Below, one piece after another: positions 21,925 through 31,896 of a stretch of DNA of 46,891 nt; position 1 is the stretch's first letter; every line of letters starts with the position of its first letter. This DNA is from Luteimonas terricola (GTDB lineage: Bacteria > Pseudomonadota > Gammaproteobacteria > Xanthomonadales > Xanthomonadaceae). The notes below the pieces were generated by a model. That model was not told the origin of the DNA and did not search any database. It saw nothing but the letters and a program-made list of their open reading frames with translations. The translations under genes and the position numbers were made by a program. Location of the stretch: NCBI RefSeq assembly GCF_004352845.1, contig NZ_SJRX01000011.1, forward strand, positions 1-46,891, written 5' to 3'.

Positions 21925-24900
21925 GCGCGGCGCGCGATCCCTACCTCGACCTCGCGCTTGAAGGCGTGCACGCCATCGAGGCCTCCGCCGGCACCGGCAA
22001 GACCTTCACCCTGGCCACGCTGGTGGTGCGCCTGGTGGTGGAGCGCGGGCTGCGCGTGGGCCAGGTGCTCGCCGTCACCTTCACCGAAGCCGCCACGCAG
22101 GAGCTGCGCAGCCGCATCCGCGCGCGCCTGCTGCTGGCCGAGCAGCTGGTCGGCGCGATGCTTGCGGCGAACGCCTCGCCCGAAGCCACGCTCACCCACG
22201 CCGTGCTCGACGCCCACCTCGCGCGCGGCACCGAAACCGCCGACGCGCTGCGCCGCCGCCTGCACGCCGCCGCCAACGACATCGACCTCGCGGCCATCTT
22301 CACCATCCACGGCTTCTGCGCGCGCGTGCTGCGCGAGCATGCGCTGGAAGTCGGCCAGGCCTTCGATGCGCCGGAGCTGCTCACCAGCGACACGCCGCTG
22401 TACGAGGCCATCGCCGCCGACCTGTGGCGATCGCACGGCAGCACGGCGGACGCCGCCGACGACCTGCTGGCGCTGTGGCCGGGCGGCCCGCAGGCGCTCG
22501 CCGCGGATCTCGCGCCGCTGGTGCGCGAACCCCTGCTGCGCCCGGCGCTGGCCGAGCTGCCGGATGATCCCGCGCCGAGACTGCACGCCACCGGTGAAGC
22601 GCTGGCCACTGCGTTCCGCACCCACGGCGACGACTTCCGCGCGGCGCTGGTGTCCGCGGTGGAAGGCAAAATCCTGCACGGCGGCAGCTACAAGCTCGAC
22701 TGGATCACCGCGCTGTTCGATGCGCTGCATCAGTGGTGCCACGCTGGTGAGCGCGGCACCCCGTTCGAACACCCCAAGCTCCCGCAGCTGCACCGCGACA
22801 CCCTGCTGCTGCGCACCAGCAAGGCCGGCGCCGGCCGCACGCCGGACTCGCCGATCTGCGATGCCGTGCCCGGCTACCTGGACGCGCTGGCCGCGATGGC
22901 GGAGTGGAAGGACGCGCGCCGCGTCGAGCTGCTGCACCGCCTGCGCGATGACGCCCGCCTGCGCGTCGCCCGCGCCAAGCAGCAGCAGCGCGTGCAGACC
23001 TACGACGACCTGATCGATCGCGTCGCCGACGCCATCGACGGCCCCCAGGCCGCAGAACTGACCGCCAAACTGCGCGCGCAATACACCGTGGCGCTCGTCG
23101 ACGAATTCCAGGACACCGACGCCCGCCAGTGGCGCATCTTCGACCGCGTGTTCGGCGCCGCCAGCGGTGCGCCCGCGCTGTACGTGATCGGCGACCCCAA
23201 GCAGGCGATCTACGGCTTCCGCGGTGGCGATGTCGAGACTTACCTCGCCGCGCGCGCCACCGCGGAAGAGGCTCCGCCGCTCGCCCTCAACTTCCGCTCG
23301 CGGCCGTCCGTGCTGCAAGCGGTGTCCGCGCTGTACGCGCAGGCACAGGCGGCGTCCGACGCCGACGACAAGATCCCGCCGCCCTTCATCGACGGCCGCA
23401 TCGCCTTCAAGCAGGTCGAACCCGGCGGCGTGCGCGACGACGCCGACTACCAGCACCACGGCACCGCCGCCCCCGCGCTCACCCTGTGGCGCGCGCCCAC
23501 GCCGGAACCCGACGCCAAGGGCAGGTTGAAGCCCCACAGCGCCGGCCGCTCGCGCGAACTCGCAACGCAAGCCTGCGTCGCCGCCATCCACCGCGTGCTG
23601 ACCGACGCGCGCGACGGCAAGGCCAACATCGAAGGCCGTGCCGTGCAGCCCGGCGACATCGCCGTGCTGGTGCGCTCGCACAACGAGGCCACGCGCATCC
23701 GCCACGCCTTGGCGATGGCCGGCATCCCCGCGGTTGCCGCCGGCAAGCAGAGCCTGTTCGCCACGCCCGAGGCGCGCGACCTGCACGCGCTGCTGCTCGC
23801 CCTGCTGCACGGCGCCGACGACGGCCGCCTGCGCATGGCGCTGTCCACGGTGCTGGTGGGCCTGGACGCCACTGCGATCGCCGCGCTGGATGACGATGGC
23901 GAAGCGCTGCGCGCCTGGCAGCTCACCGCGCTCGCCTGGCGCGACCGCCTGCAGCGCGGCGGCCCGCTGGCGCTGATCAACGACCTCTGCGCCGAACACG
24001 CCGGCCGCCTGCTCGGCCTGCTCGACGGCGAGCGCCGCCTCACCAACTACCTGCAGCTGGCCGAACTGCTGCAGGACGCGCAGGCGCGTGCGCTCGGCCT
24101 GCACGGCCTGGTCGACTGGCTGGCCAATGCCATCGCCGACGCCAATGCCAACGACGAAAGCCAGCTGCTGCGGCTGGAGTCCGACGCCAGGCGCGTGCAG
24201 GTGGTCACCCTGCACAAGAGCAAGGGCCTGGAGTACCCGCTGGTGTTCATGCCGTTCGCGGCCATCGGCGCGCCCACGCGCAGCCCCGGGCAGCGCGCCG
24301 TGGTGAACGGCGAGGGCGGCCGCGCGCTGCACTGGAAGCTGCTGCCGTCGCGCTCCGGCTGGGAAACGGCGAAGGACGCATGGACCCTCGCGCAGCGCGC
24401 CGAAGACGCACGCCTGCTGTACGTCGGCCTTACCCGCGCGCGCCACGCACTGTGGCTGGCCAGCGGCATGTTCAGCAACCACGACAAGTCGCCGCTGCTG
24501 CACATGGTCGCCAAGCCCGATTCGCTGGCCGCAGCGCTCGGCGCCACCGTCGCCATCGACGACAGCACGCCGCCAGCCACGCTGCCGTGGCTCGCGCCGC
24601 AATCCACAGATGCCGTGCCGCCCGCGCGCATCGCCACCCGCGCGCTCGCCAGCGACTGGTGGGTCTACAGCTTCACCCAGCTCGCCAACGCCGAAGGCCA
24701 GGGCGATGCCTCGGCCAGCGCCACCCAGCCCGCACCCGGCGGCCAGGACGAGCCTGCGGTGGATGCCGATGTCGAGCTTGCGTCGGGTGCCGACCCGGCC
24801 ACCGACGCCGACGTCTTCGACCCCCGCTTCTCCGGCACCCGCTTCGGCGTGGTGCTGCACGACGTGCTGGAACACACCGACTTCGCGCGCTGGTCCGCAT

Positions 24901-25574
24901 GGACGCCCGGCGCGCCCGCGCCCGGCAGCGACGACGCCAAGCTGATCGCCGACCGCCTGCGCGCCGGCGGCTACCCGGCCGAAGACATCGAAGACGGCAT
25001 CAACGTGCTCACCCCGCTCATCGGCCACACGCTCACCGTCGCCCTGCCCGAAGGCGTGCGCCTGGCCGACGTGCCCGCGGACCGGCGCCGCCCGGAGATC
25101 GAGTTCCAGTTCGCGCTCGCGCCCACGCGCGTCGACGCGCTGCTCGCGCTGCTGCACCGCCACGGCCTGCTCACCGCGCGCCAGGGCTTCGGCGCGCGTC
25201 GCCGGCTGGAAGGCCTGATGACCGGCCTGATCGACCTCACCTACGTGCACGACGGTCGCTGGTACGTGCTCGACTACAAGTCCAACCGCCTGCCCGGCTA
25301 CGGCCCCGCGCAGCTGGATGAGGCGATGGCGCACAGCGAGTACGACCTGCAGGCGTTGATCTACACGCTGGCGCTGCACCGCTGGCTGCGCTTCCGCCTG
25401 GGTGATGCGTATGACTACGCACGTGACTTCGGCGGCGTGCGGTACGTGTTCTGTCGGGGGCTGGATGCCTCTCGCGAAGACGCGAAGGGGGTGCAGGCGT
25501 GGCGGTTCATGCCGGCGCTGGTTGATGAACTTGATGCGTTGTTTGCTGGCCAGGTCGCGGAGGCTGCGGCATGA
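21921..25574 (+). CDS. recB: RecB, exodeoxyribonuclease V beta subunit
   Basis: This 1217-residue SF1A helicase-nuclease has helicase motifs IEASAGTGKTFTLATL (Walker A, about residue 15), VDEFQDTD (Walker B, about 392), GDPKQAIYGFRGGDVETYLA (motif III), VTLHKSKGLEYPLVFMPFAA (motif V) and LLYVGLTRARHALWLA (motif VI). The C-terminal PD-(D/E)xK nuclease keeps GLIDLTYVHDGRWYVLDYKS, with both Asp and the Lys. A Gly/Ala/Asp-rich linker encoded at about 24700-24830 joins the helicase and nuclease domains. It is coupled to recC and recD by ATGA overlaps. Confidence 0.96.
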   Translation: MSAARDPYLDLALEGVHAIEASAGTGKTFTLATLVVRLVVERGLRVGQVLAVTFTEAATQELRSRIRARLLLAEQLVGAMLAANASPEATLTHAVLDAHLARGTETADALRRRLHAAANDIDLAAIFTIHGFCARVLREHALEVGQAFDAPELLTSDTPLYEAIAADLWRSHGSTADAADDLLALWPGGPQALAADLAPLVREPLLRPALAELPDDPAPRLHATGEALATAFRTHGDDFRAALVSAVEGKILHGGSYKLDWITALFDALHQWCHAGERGTPFEHPKLPQLHRDTLLLRTSKAGAGRTPDSPICDAVPGYLDALAAMAEWKDARRVELLHRLRDDARLRVARAKQQQRVQTYDDLIDRVADAIDGPQAAELTAKLRAQYTVALVDEFQDTDARQWRIFDRVFGAASGAPALYVIGDPKQAIYGFRGGDVETYLAARATAEEAPPLALNFRSRPSVLQAVSALYAQAQAASDADDKIPPPFIDGRIAFKQVEPGGVRDDADYQHHGTAAPALTLWRAPTPEPDAKGRLKPHSAGRSRELATQACVAAIHRVLTDARDGKANIEGRAVQPGDIAVLVRSHNEATRIRHALAMAGIPAVAAGKQSLFATPEARDLHALLLALLHGADDGRLRMALSTVLVGLDATAIAALDDDGEALRAWQLTALAWRDRLQRGGPLALINDLCAEHAGRLLGLLDGERRLTNYLQLAELLQDAQARALGLHGLVDWLANAIADANANDESQLLRLESDARRVQVVTLHKSKGLEYPLVFMPFAAIGAPTRSPGQRAVVNGEGGRALHWKLLPSRSGWETAKDAWTLAQRAEDARLLYVGLTRARHALWLASGMFSNHDKSPLLHMVAKPDSLAAALGATVAIDDSTPPATLPWLAPQSTDAVPPARIATRALASDWWVYSFTQLANAEGQGDASASATQPAPGGQDEPAVDADVELASGADPATDADVFDPRFSGTRFGVVLHDVLEHTDFARWSAWTPGAPAPGSDDAKLIADRLRAGGYPAEDIEDGINVLTPLIGHTLTVALPEGVRLADVPADRRRPEIEFQFALAPTRVDALLALLHRHGLLTARQGFGARRRLEGLMTGLIDLTYVHDGRWYVLDYKSNRLPGYGPAQLDEAMAHSEYDLQALIYTLALHRWLRFRLGDAYDYARDFGGVRYVFCRGLDASREDAKGVQAWRFMPALVDELDALFAGQVAEAAA

Positions 25575-27496
25575 GTACGCTTCCGCTCTTTCCGGAGGGG
25601 CAGGCTGGCGATGCGGCAGCCACCGCTCCTGACGGACGCGATGCGATGCCGCCGGAGCAGGCGCATGGGACGCGACGCATGAGCGTGCTGCAGGAACTCG
25701 TCAAAGCCGGCGCGTTGCGCACGCTCGACCACGCACTTGCGCAGAGCCTGCGCCGGCTGGATCCGGACACGCCGGACAGCGTGCTCGCAGCGGCGGCGCT
25801 GGCCTCGCTCGCGGTCGCATCCGGCCACGCCGGCTTCGACCCCGCGGAGCCGCAGCGCCTGGTCGATGCCGCGATCGACTGGCCGACGCCCGAGGCCTGG
25901 GCGGCGGCGCTCGAAGCCTCGCGCTGGGTCGCCCGCCCGGGCGCCGGCGATGCCGAATCCGCCGCCGACGCCCCGCTCGTGTACGAGCACGGCCTCGTCT
26001 ACCTGCGCCGCTACCGTGAGTACGAACGTCGCCTGGCCAACGGCCTGCGCCGCATTGGCCGCGCCGTCCCGCACACAGGCGCGGCGGCCGACGATGCCGA
26101 TGACGCACAGCTCCCAGCGAACCTCGCACCCCTCTTCGCCCAGCTCTTCCCCGAAGCCGCCACCAGCGACGACCCGCAATCCCGCGCCGCCGCCGCCGCG
26201 CTCCGGCACAGCCTGCTGCTGGTCACCGGCGGCCCCGGCACCGGCAAAACCACCACCATCACCCGCATGCTGGTGCTGCTGGCAGCGCAGGCGCTCGAAG
26301 CCGGCGCCGCGCCGCCGCGCATCGCCCTGGCCGCGCCCACCGGCCGCGCCGCCGAACGCATGGCCGAGAGCGTGCGCAACGCCGTGCAGGCGCTGCCCGC
26401 GCTCGGCGTCCAACCTGCTTTGTGCGCGCAGCTGCCCACCACTGGCACCACGCTGCACCGCCTGCTCGGCACCATCCCCGACTCACCGCGCTTCCGGCAC
26501 CACGCCGACAACCCGCTGCCGTTCGACGTGGTGGTGGTGGACGAAGCCTCGATGATCGACCTGCCGCTGATGGCCAAGCTGGTCGAAGCCGTGCCCGACG
26601 GCGCGCGCCTGGTCCTGCTCGGCGACCCCGACCAGCTGCCCTCGGTGGAAGCGGGCGACGTGCTCGCCGGCATCCTGCGCGCCGCCGAAGCCACCGCGCC
26701 CACCGCCACCTTCCCGGCCCGCCACGTCCACCTCACCCGCGGCTACCGCCAGAGCGCCGCGCTCGACCTCGCGCCGCTGGCCGCTGCCGTGCGCGAAGGC
26801 GATACCACTAGCGCGCTGTCACTGCTGCGCGGTGGCGAACTGTCTGGTGTGCATTTCCACGAAGGGAATGCTGACCCGCTGCGGTCGCATCGCGAGCATC
26901 TGCTGGCGCACTGGGCTTCGCTTGCCGAGGCTAGTGATCCGGCGGAAGCGCTCGTGCGCGCCAGCCGCCTGCGAATCCTCACCGCCGTGCGCGAAGGCCC
27001 GCAGGGCGCGCGGGGGCTCAATGCGCGTATCGAGGACATGCTGGCTGGCACGCGTCGCGGTGCCGGTCTTGCGTCAGCGGCAAGCCGCTACTTCCACGGC
27101 CGCCTGCTGCTGGTCACCGAGAACAGCTATCGCCATCGCCTGTTCAACGGCGATATCGGCATCTGCCTGCGCGATGACAGCGGCACGTTGATGGCGTGGT
27201 TCCCAGGCGACGATCCGCGCAATCCACGGCCGTTCCATCCCGCAGCGCTGCCTGCGCACGACAGCGCGTTCGCGATGACAGTGCACAAGGCGCAGGGGAG
27301 CGAGTTCGACGAGGTTTGGCTGGTGCTGCCGGAGCGCTACAACCGCGTGCTGTCGCGGGAGCTGGTGTATACCGGGATCACACGCGCGCGGCGGATGCTA
27401 CATGTGGCGGGGAGCGTGGATGTAATCGGGATGGCCCTGGAGCGGTATGCGCGGAGGTGGTCTGGGCTAGGGTGGAGGTTAGGTACGTGTACATGA
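25571..27496 (+). CDS. recD: RecD, exodeoxyribonuclease V alpha subunit
   Basis: This 641-residue SF1B helicase has Walker A LLVTGGPGTGKTTTITRML (about residue 216), Walker B FDVVVVDEASMIDLPLMAKL (about 318), motif III LLGDPDQLPSVEAGDVLAGI (about 345), motif V MTVHKAQGSEFDEVWLVLP (about 568) and motif VI LVYTGITRARRML (about 597). The N-terminal domain that contacts RecC (QELVKAGALRTLDHALAQ) is present. It ends at 27496, and a lower-GC accessory gene follows after 64 bp. Confidence 0.96.
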   Translation: MSTLPLFPEGQAGDAAATAPDGRDAMPPEQAHGTRRMSVLQELVKAGALRTLDHALAQSLRRLDPDTPDSVLAAAALASLAVASGHAGFDPAEPQRLVDAAIDWPTPEAWAAALEASRWVARPGAGDAESAADAPLVYEHGLVYLRRYREYERRLANGLRRIGRAVPHTGAAADDADDAQLPANLAPLFAQLFPEAATSDDPQSRAAAAALRHSLLLVTGGPGTGKTTTITRMLVLLAAQALEAGAAPPRIALAAPTGRAAERMAESVRNAVQALPALGVQPALCAQLPTTGTTLHRLLGTIPDSPRFRHHADNPLPFDVVVVDEASMIDLPLMAKLVEAVPDGARLVLLGDPDQLPSVEAGDVLAGILRAAEATAPTATFPARHVHLTRGYRQSAALDLAPLAAAVREGDTTSALSLLRGGELSGVHFHEGNADPLRSHREHLLAHWASLAEASDPAEALVRASRLRILTAVREGPQGARGLNARIEDMLAGTRRGAGLASAASRYFHGRLLLVTENSYRHRLFNGDIGICLRDDSGTLMAWFPGDDPRNPRPFHPAALPAHDSAFAMTVHKAQGSEFDEVWLVLPERYNRVLSRELVYTGITRARRMLHVAGSVDVIGMALERYARRWSGLGWRLGTCT

Positions 27497-27560
27497 CCCT
27501 GTTACTCACAGCCCAAACTAATGCGTTTTATCCCACAGTGCTCAGCAAACGGAGCTAGCC

Positions 27561-29885
27561 GTGCACATAGATTTTGTAGAGGTCTCGAATTTCAGAAAGC
27601 TTCTGGCGGTGCGGATCGACATCGCCAAGAAGACAACAGTATTCGTCGGAGCCAACAATAGCGGCAAGTCATCTGCAATGGTGGCGCTTCGATACTTCCT
27701 CTTGGAGAAAGATCAATTCTCCATCGACGACTTCACACTGAGCCACTGGCCCGAGCTCGACAAGCTGGGCAAGAGTTGGGAGGAGGAGATGAAGGGCAAA
27801 GCTGCCCCTGACTTCGACTGGGGCAGCGTCGCGCCAGCGCTCGACGTATGGCTCTTCGTCCCGGAGAAGCAGATTCACTTCGTGCAGAAGATCCTTCCTA
27901 CCATTGACTGGGATGGCTCTCCAATTGGGGTGCGCCTGCGCCTCGAGCCCAAGAAACTTGAAGACTTCAAGCGAGACTACCTAGCCGCGCGTACCGCCGT
28001 AGACAAAGTCATGGCGGCGACTGCGCAGACGACTAGTGATGACGCAGAGCCGTTTTCGCTCTGGCCTAAGTCCATGGTCGAGTTCTTGTCTCGCCGCCTG
28101 CGAGCCAACTTCGAAGTCAAGGCATACCTGCTCGATCCTGCCAAGTGCGCGACCTCAATAAAGGGCGAAGCGACGCCCCAGCCCCTCCCGGAGGGAAGTG
28201 AACCGCTGGACAGCGACCCTTTCAAGGAGCTTATCCAGATCAACGAAATCAGCGCGCAGCGCGGCCTTGGGCTGTCCTCGCCGCGCAGGAAGAGCGACGA
28301 CGGTTCCATGGAAGAAACGCCGCGCCCGCCCAAGAAGCTCTCCGCGCAGCTTCGCAACTACTACGCTCAGCACCTCGACCCATTCGATCACCCCCAAACG
28401 GATGACCTTGAGGCACTCCAAGCAATCCACAACGCACGAAATGTCTTCGGCAAACAACTCGAATCGTCATTCGCGGACGCGCTGAAGGAGCTCGAAGGGA
28501 TCGGCTACCCGGGCCTTACCGATCCCAGGCTATCGCTTGCAGCTGACCTGCGACCGCTCGATGTGCTCCGGCACGGCTCGGCCATCCATTACGAAGTCCC
28601 CAGCCACCTTGCTGATGCGGGCTTCGTCCATAGACTTCCAGAAGAGTCGAACGGTCTTGGCTATCAGAATCTGGTGTCGATGGTATTTGCCCTGATGAGC
28701 TTTCGGGACAAGTGGATTCTTGTGGGTAAAGCTGGCAAGAAGCAGGCCGAAGAGGTTGCAGCCGTCCCTCCTCTGCATTTGGTTCTGGTCGAGGAGCCAG
28801 AGGCACATTTGCATGCACAGGTCCAGCAGGTGTTCATCACGCATGCCTACGAGGTTCTGCGCAACCGCCCAGGCCTCGGAGAGTCCGAGGATCACAGGAC
28901 ACAGCTTATTGTTAGCACGCACTCAAGCCACGTCGCCCATGAAGCGGAATTCTCATCGCTTCGCTACTTTCGCCGGATGCCTATTAACCCTGCCAAGGGG
29001 GCGGTGCCCGTCTCGCGCGTCGTTTGCCTGTCCCAAACCTTCGGCAAAGATGACAAAGAGACCGAGCGTTTTGTCAAGCGCTACTTGAAGATCACGCACT
29101 GCGATTTGTTCTTCGCCGATGGCGTAATCCTTGTCGAAGGCCCTGCTGAACGCATTATCGTTCCGCACATGGTGCGCAACCGCGAAGCCTACGCGCACCT
29201 GCGCCGTTGCTTCATCACCTGGCTTGAAATCGGTGGCAGCCACGCCCACCGCCTGCGCGGTCTCCTTGAAGACCTCGGACTCAACACTTTGGTGATCACG
29301 GACCTCGACGCCAAGACAGATAAGAACGCAAACGTGCCGCCTAAGCGCGGCGCAGGACTTCTCACGCGCAATCACACTTTGGCGAGCTGGGTGCCCAAGG
29401 AGCGGGCGATAGACTCACTGTTCGATCTTGAACCGGACAAACTCACGCTCATCGACGGGAGCGGGGTGGGCGTTAGGGTGGCCTATCAGCAACCGGTGAA
29501 GCTGTCCTTCGGCACCGACAAGGACGCCGACGCACTCGCCAACACCTTCGAAGACGCTCTAATCTATCGCAACATCGACGTCTTCAAAGAACTCGAAGGC
29601 AACGGGCTTGCCAAGAAGATTCGTGACTCGTTGGCATCATGCAAGACAGTGGGAGCGCTCTCGCAGGAACTACACGAGCACCTTGCCGGAGGCGGCAAGG
29701 CTGAGTTCGCAATGACGACATTGGCGAGCGAGGAGCTTGCCAAGGTTGAACTCCCGCCTTACATCGACGCTGGCCTGAAATGGCTGATCTCACAGCTCCA
29801 ACGCAAGGAAAAAGAGGTTGCGGGCAATTTGCCGCTTGATACCCCACCTCCGCCACTAACCCCTGTCGCGGCAGCAGCAGCATGA
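27561..29885 (+). CDS. Class 2 OLD-family ATPase/nuclease, Gabija GajA-like (long form)
   Basis: This is a 774-residue ABC-type ATPase plus TOPRIM nuclease. Walker A is VFVGANNSGKSSAM (about residues 28-41), the Walker B/D-loop is LVLVEEPEAHLHAQVQQVF (about 406-424), and STHSSHVAHEAEF follows at about 451. The TOPRIM domain has VILVEGPAERIIVP (Glu, about 525) and VITDLDAKTD (DxD, about 580). In Gabija, GajA nicks phage DNA and GajB (next gene here) is a UvrD-like helicase. This protein is about 200 residues longer than canonical GajA: an insert lies at roughly 150-300, and the C-terminus is Pro/Ala-rich. The GTG start has GGAG 6 nt upstream. GC is visibly lower than in recBCD, suggesting transfer. 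Confidence 0.85.
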   Translation: MHIDFVEVSNFRKLLAVRIDIAKKTTVFVGANNSGKSSAMVALRYFLLEKDQFSIDDFTLSHWPELDKLGKSWEEEMKGKAAPDFDWGSVAPALDVWLFVPEKQIHFVQKILPTIDWDGSPIGVRLRLEPKKLEDFKRDYLAARTAVDKVMAATAQTTSDDAEPFSLWPKSMVEFLSRRLRANFEVKAYLLDPAKCATSIKGEATPQPLPEGSEPLDSDPFKELIQINEISAQRGLGLSSPRRKSDDGSMEETPRPPKKLSAQLRNYYAQHLDPFDHPQTDDLEALQAIHNARNVFGKQLESSFADALKELEGIGYPGLTDPRLSLAADLRPLDVLRHGSAIHYEVPSHLADAGFVHRLPEESNGLGYQNLVSMVFALMSFRDKWILVGKAGKKQAEEVAAVPPLHLVLVEEPEAHLHAQVQQVFITHAYEVLRNRPGLGESEDHRTQLIVSTHSSHVAHEAEFSSLRYFRRMPINPAKGAVPVSRVVCLSQTFGKDDKETERFVKRYLKITHCDLFFADGVILVEGPAERIIVPHMVRNREAYAHLRRCFITWLEIGGSHAHRLRGLLEDLGLNTLVITDLDAKTDKNANVPPKRGAGLLTRNHTLASWVPKERAIDSLFDLEPDKLTLIDGSGVGVRVAYQQPVKLSFGTDKDADALANTFEDALIYRNIDVFKELEGNGLAKKIRDSLASCKTVGALSQELHEHLAGGGKAEFAMTTLASEELAKVELPPYIDAGLKWLISQLQRKEKEVAGNLPLDTPPPPLTPVAAAAA

Positions 29886-31753
29886 ACGCCGTCTCAACTG
29901 ATCCAGACAACACTTTCGACCAAGCAGCGGAGGCAGAGATTGCAACTTGTCTCGACCCGTCTGCACCGAGAAGTTTTTTTCTCTTCGCGGGTGCGGGTTC
30001 AGGAAAGACGCGCTCCCTTGTCAACACTCTCCACTCTATTCAGGCGAGTAGGGGGGGTCGTATGCGGCAGATGGGCCAACGGGTCGGCGTCATCACCTAC
30101 ACCAATGCCGCCTGTGACGAGATCATTCGGCGGGTTCAATTTGACCCGCTCTTCGACGTTAGAACGATTCACAGCTTTGCTTGGTCGATCATTGAAGGCC
30201 TGAACAAGGACATCCGCTCGTGGCTGCGAGATCACTTGGCAGCTGAGATCCAGAAGCTAGAAGCGAAAGAGGCGACGGGCCGGGCGGGTAAGGCCTCCGA
30301 CGAGCGCAAGGCAAAGATTTTGAGCTACACGAAGCGCCTTGAACTCCTTCCCGGAATTTCTCGCTTCATTTACAGCTCCACGGGGGCCAACAGAACGCGA
30401 GACTCGCTGAATCACTCGGAGGTGCTGAAGGTCACTGCGCACTTCTTGATGAGCAAGCCACGAATGCAGGCGATCTTCGTCGGCCGTTATCCCATATTGC
30501 TAGTGGACGAGAGCCAAGACACCAACGAGGCGCTCGTAGACGCGTTGTTCGAGGTTGACGCGAAGCACCAAGGAGCATTCACGCTCGGGCTCATCGGCGA
30601 CATGATGCAACGCATTTATGCCGACGGTAAGGAGGAACTAGGGCGCGATCTTCCAGAATCGTGGGCACGACCCGCCAAGGCCATGAACCATCGGTGCCCG
30701 AAGCGCATCGTGAACCTCCTCAACGAAGTGCGGGCTCACGTAGACACTCACAAACAGCGCCCGCGCTCGGACGCGGCTGAGGGACTTGTTCGACTCTTCA
30801 TCACCGAAGCCGACCACCCCGACAGCTTCGCTTTCGAAGAAGAAGTCGCTCGCACCATGGCGCAGCTGACCCAAGACGCGCTCTGGACCACGCAAGACGA
30901 GGTCAAGACGCTCATGTTGGAGCATCGGATGGCCGCGCGGCGTCTTGGCTGCGCTGATGTCTTCGGCGCGCTTTACGACCTTGATAACCAGGCACTTCTG
31001 AATGGGACGATGGGAATCGCCACCTTCTTCACCGCTCAGGTGTTGCCAATCGTCGAGGCCAAGCGGGACGGCGACCGCTTCGGGCTGATGCGTGTCGTCA
31101 AATCCTACTCGCCGCTCATGTCAGCTGAGGCGCTGCGCGCCAGTCCTAGCAGAGCTTCACTGGAACAGGTTCAAGCCGCGGTAAACAGCCTCTACTCGCT
31201 CTTCGAAGAAGGTCGAGAACCGACGCTCCTTGAAGTACTGCGCGAGGTCGAGCAGACCAAACTGCTAGAAGTTCCAGAGCGTCTGGTCGCATGGAGTTTG
31301 CCGCCGGGCGATGGCGAACATGAGGAGCGCGAGGGAGGCGAGGGAGGCGAGGGAGGCGAGGGAGGCGAGGAGGGCGCGGCCGCGCGTGAAGGTGTCGAGG
31401 TAGTGGAGCGCCTGCTATCTGCTCCCTTCTCGCAGGTCGCGCCGCTACGCGACTACCTCGGAAAGCGAACTCGTTTCGATACGCACCAAGGGGTAAAGGG
31501 TTTGGAGTTCGAACGCGTCATGGTGATCATGGATGACCACGAAGCGCGTGGCTTCTCCTTCAAGTATGAAGACCTGTTCGGCAAGAAGGCAGACGGCAAG
31601 GTTCTAGAAGCCACCCGCCGCCTGTTCTATGTTGTTGCGAGTCGAGCCCAGAAGAGCCTCGCGCTGATCGCCTACACTGACCAACCCGCGCGGGTGCGAG
31701 ATTTTGCGCTACGGGCAGGCTGGTTTAGCGAGGACGAAGTGATTGTTCGTTGA
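29882..31753 (+). CDS. UvrD/Rep-like helicase, Gabija GajB-like
   Basis: This 623-residue SF1A helicase starts inside the stop codon of the OLD-family gene (ATGA). Motifs are FLFAGAGSGKTRSLVNTL (Walker A, about residue 34), VGVITYTNAACDEIIRRV (Ia), PILLVDESQDTNEALVDALF (Walker B, about 205), LIGDMMQRIY (III), DTHQGVKGLEFERVMVIMDD (V, about 531) and RLFYVVASRAQKSLALIAYT (VI, about 580). A Glu-Gly-Gly repeat tract interrupts the region before motif V. It should act with the upstream nuclease in phage defense, as GajB does. It is longer than canonical GajB (about 490 residues), so it is a variant or a sister system. Confidence 0.87.
   Translation: MNAVSTDPDNTFDQAAEAEIATCLDPSAPRSFFLFAGAGSGKTRSLVNTLHSIQASRGGRMRQMGQRVGVITYTNAACDEIIRRVQFDPLFDVRTIHSFAWSIIEGLNKDIRSWLRDHLAAEIQKLEAKEATGRAGKASDERKAKILSYTKRLELLPGISRFIYSSTGANRTRDSLNHSEVLKVTAHFLMSKPRMQAIFVGRYPILLVDESQDTNEALVDALFEVDAKHQGAFTLGLIGDMMQRIYADGKEELGRDLPESWARPAKAMNHRCPKRIVNLLNEVRAHVDTHKQRPRSDAAEGLVRLFITEADHPDSFAFEEEVARTMAQLTQDALWTTQDEVKTLMLEHRMAARRLGCADVFGALYDLDNQALLNGTMGIATFFTAQVLPIVEAKRDGDRFGLMRVVKSYSPLMSAEALRASPSRASLEQVQAAVNSLYSLFEEGREPTLLEVLREVEQTKLLEVPERLVAWSLPPGDGEHEEREGGEGGEGGEGGEEGAAAREGVEVVERLLSAPFSQVAPLRDYLGKRTRFDTHQGVKGLEFERVMVIMDDHEARGFSFKYEDLFGKKADGKVLEATRRLFYVVASRAQKSLALIAYTDQPARVRDFALRAGWFSEDEVIVR
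31331..31375 (+). repeat. 9-bp tandem repeat encoding Glu-Gly-Gly in the helicase gene
   Basis: GAGGGAGGC occurs four times in perfect tandem (31331-31366), followed by one imperfect copy (GAGGAGGGC). The unit length keeps the reading frame, so copy-number changes would alter linker length rather than truncate the protein. Confidence 0.9.
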
Positions 31754-31896
31754 GTGGTTACGCCGAGCGACCGTACTGAGGCGCAGAAATGGGGTTCAGG
31801 TTCATTTCTGGGGGCTGGGCAAGCAACTGGACGATAGGGGGGGAGGATGTTAGGGACAATTTTTCCGAACTCTGGCTCGGCAGAGCGGAGAACTGC

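Noticed and set aside
21855..25379. A minus-strand frame of over 1100 codons opposite recB
   Set aside because: It is the mirror of a high-GC gene. Its translation is Gln/Val/Gly/Arg-rich with no family motif, while the plus strand gives perfect RecB motifs.
31789..31896. Longer start (ATG 31789) for the membrane protein
   Set aside because: Possible, but the added 36 residues look atypical, and the GTG at 31897 has a well-placed GGAG. Kept only as an alternative.
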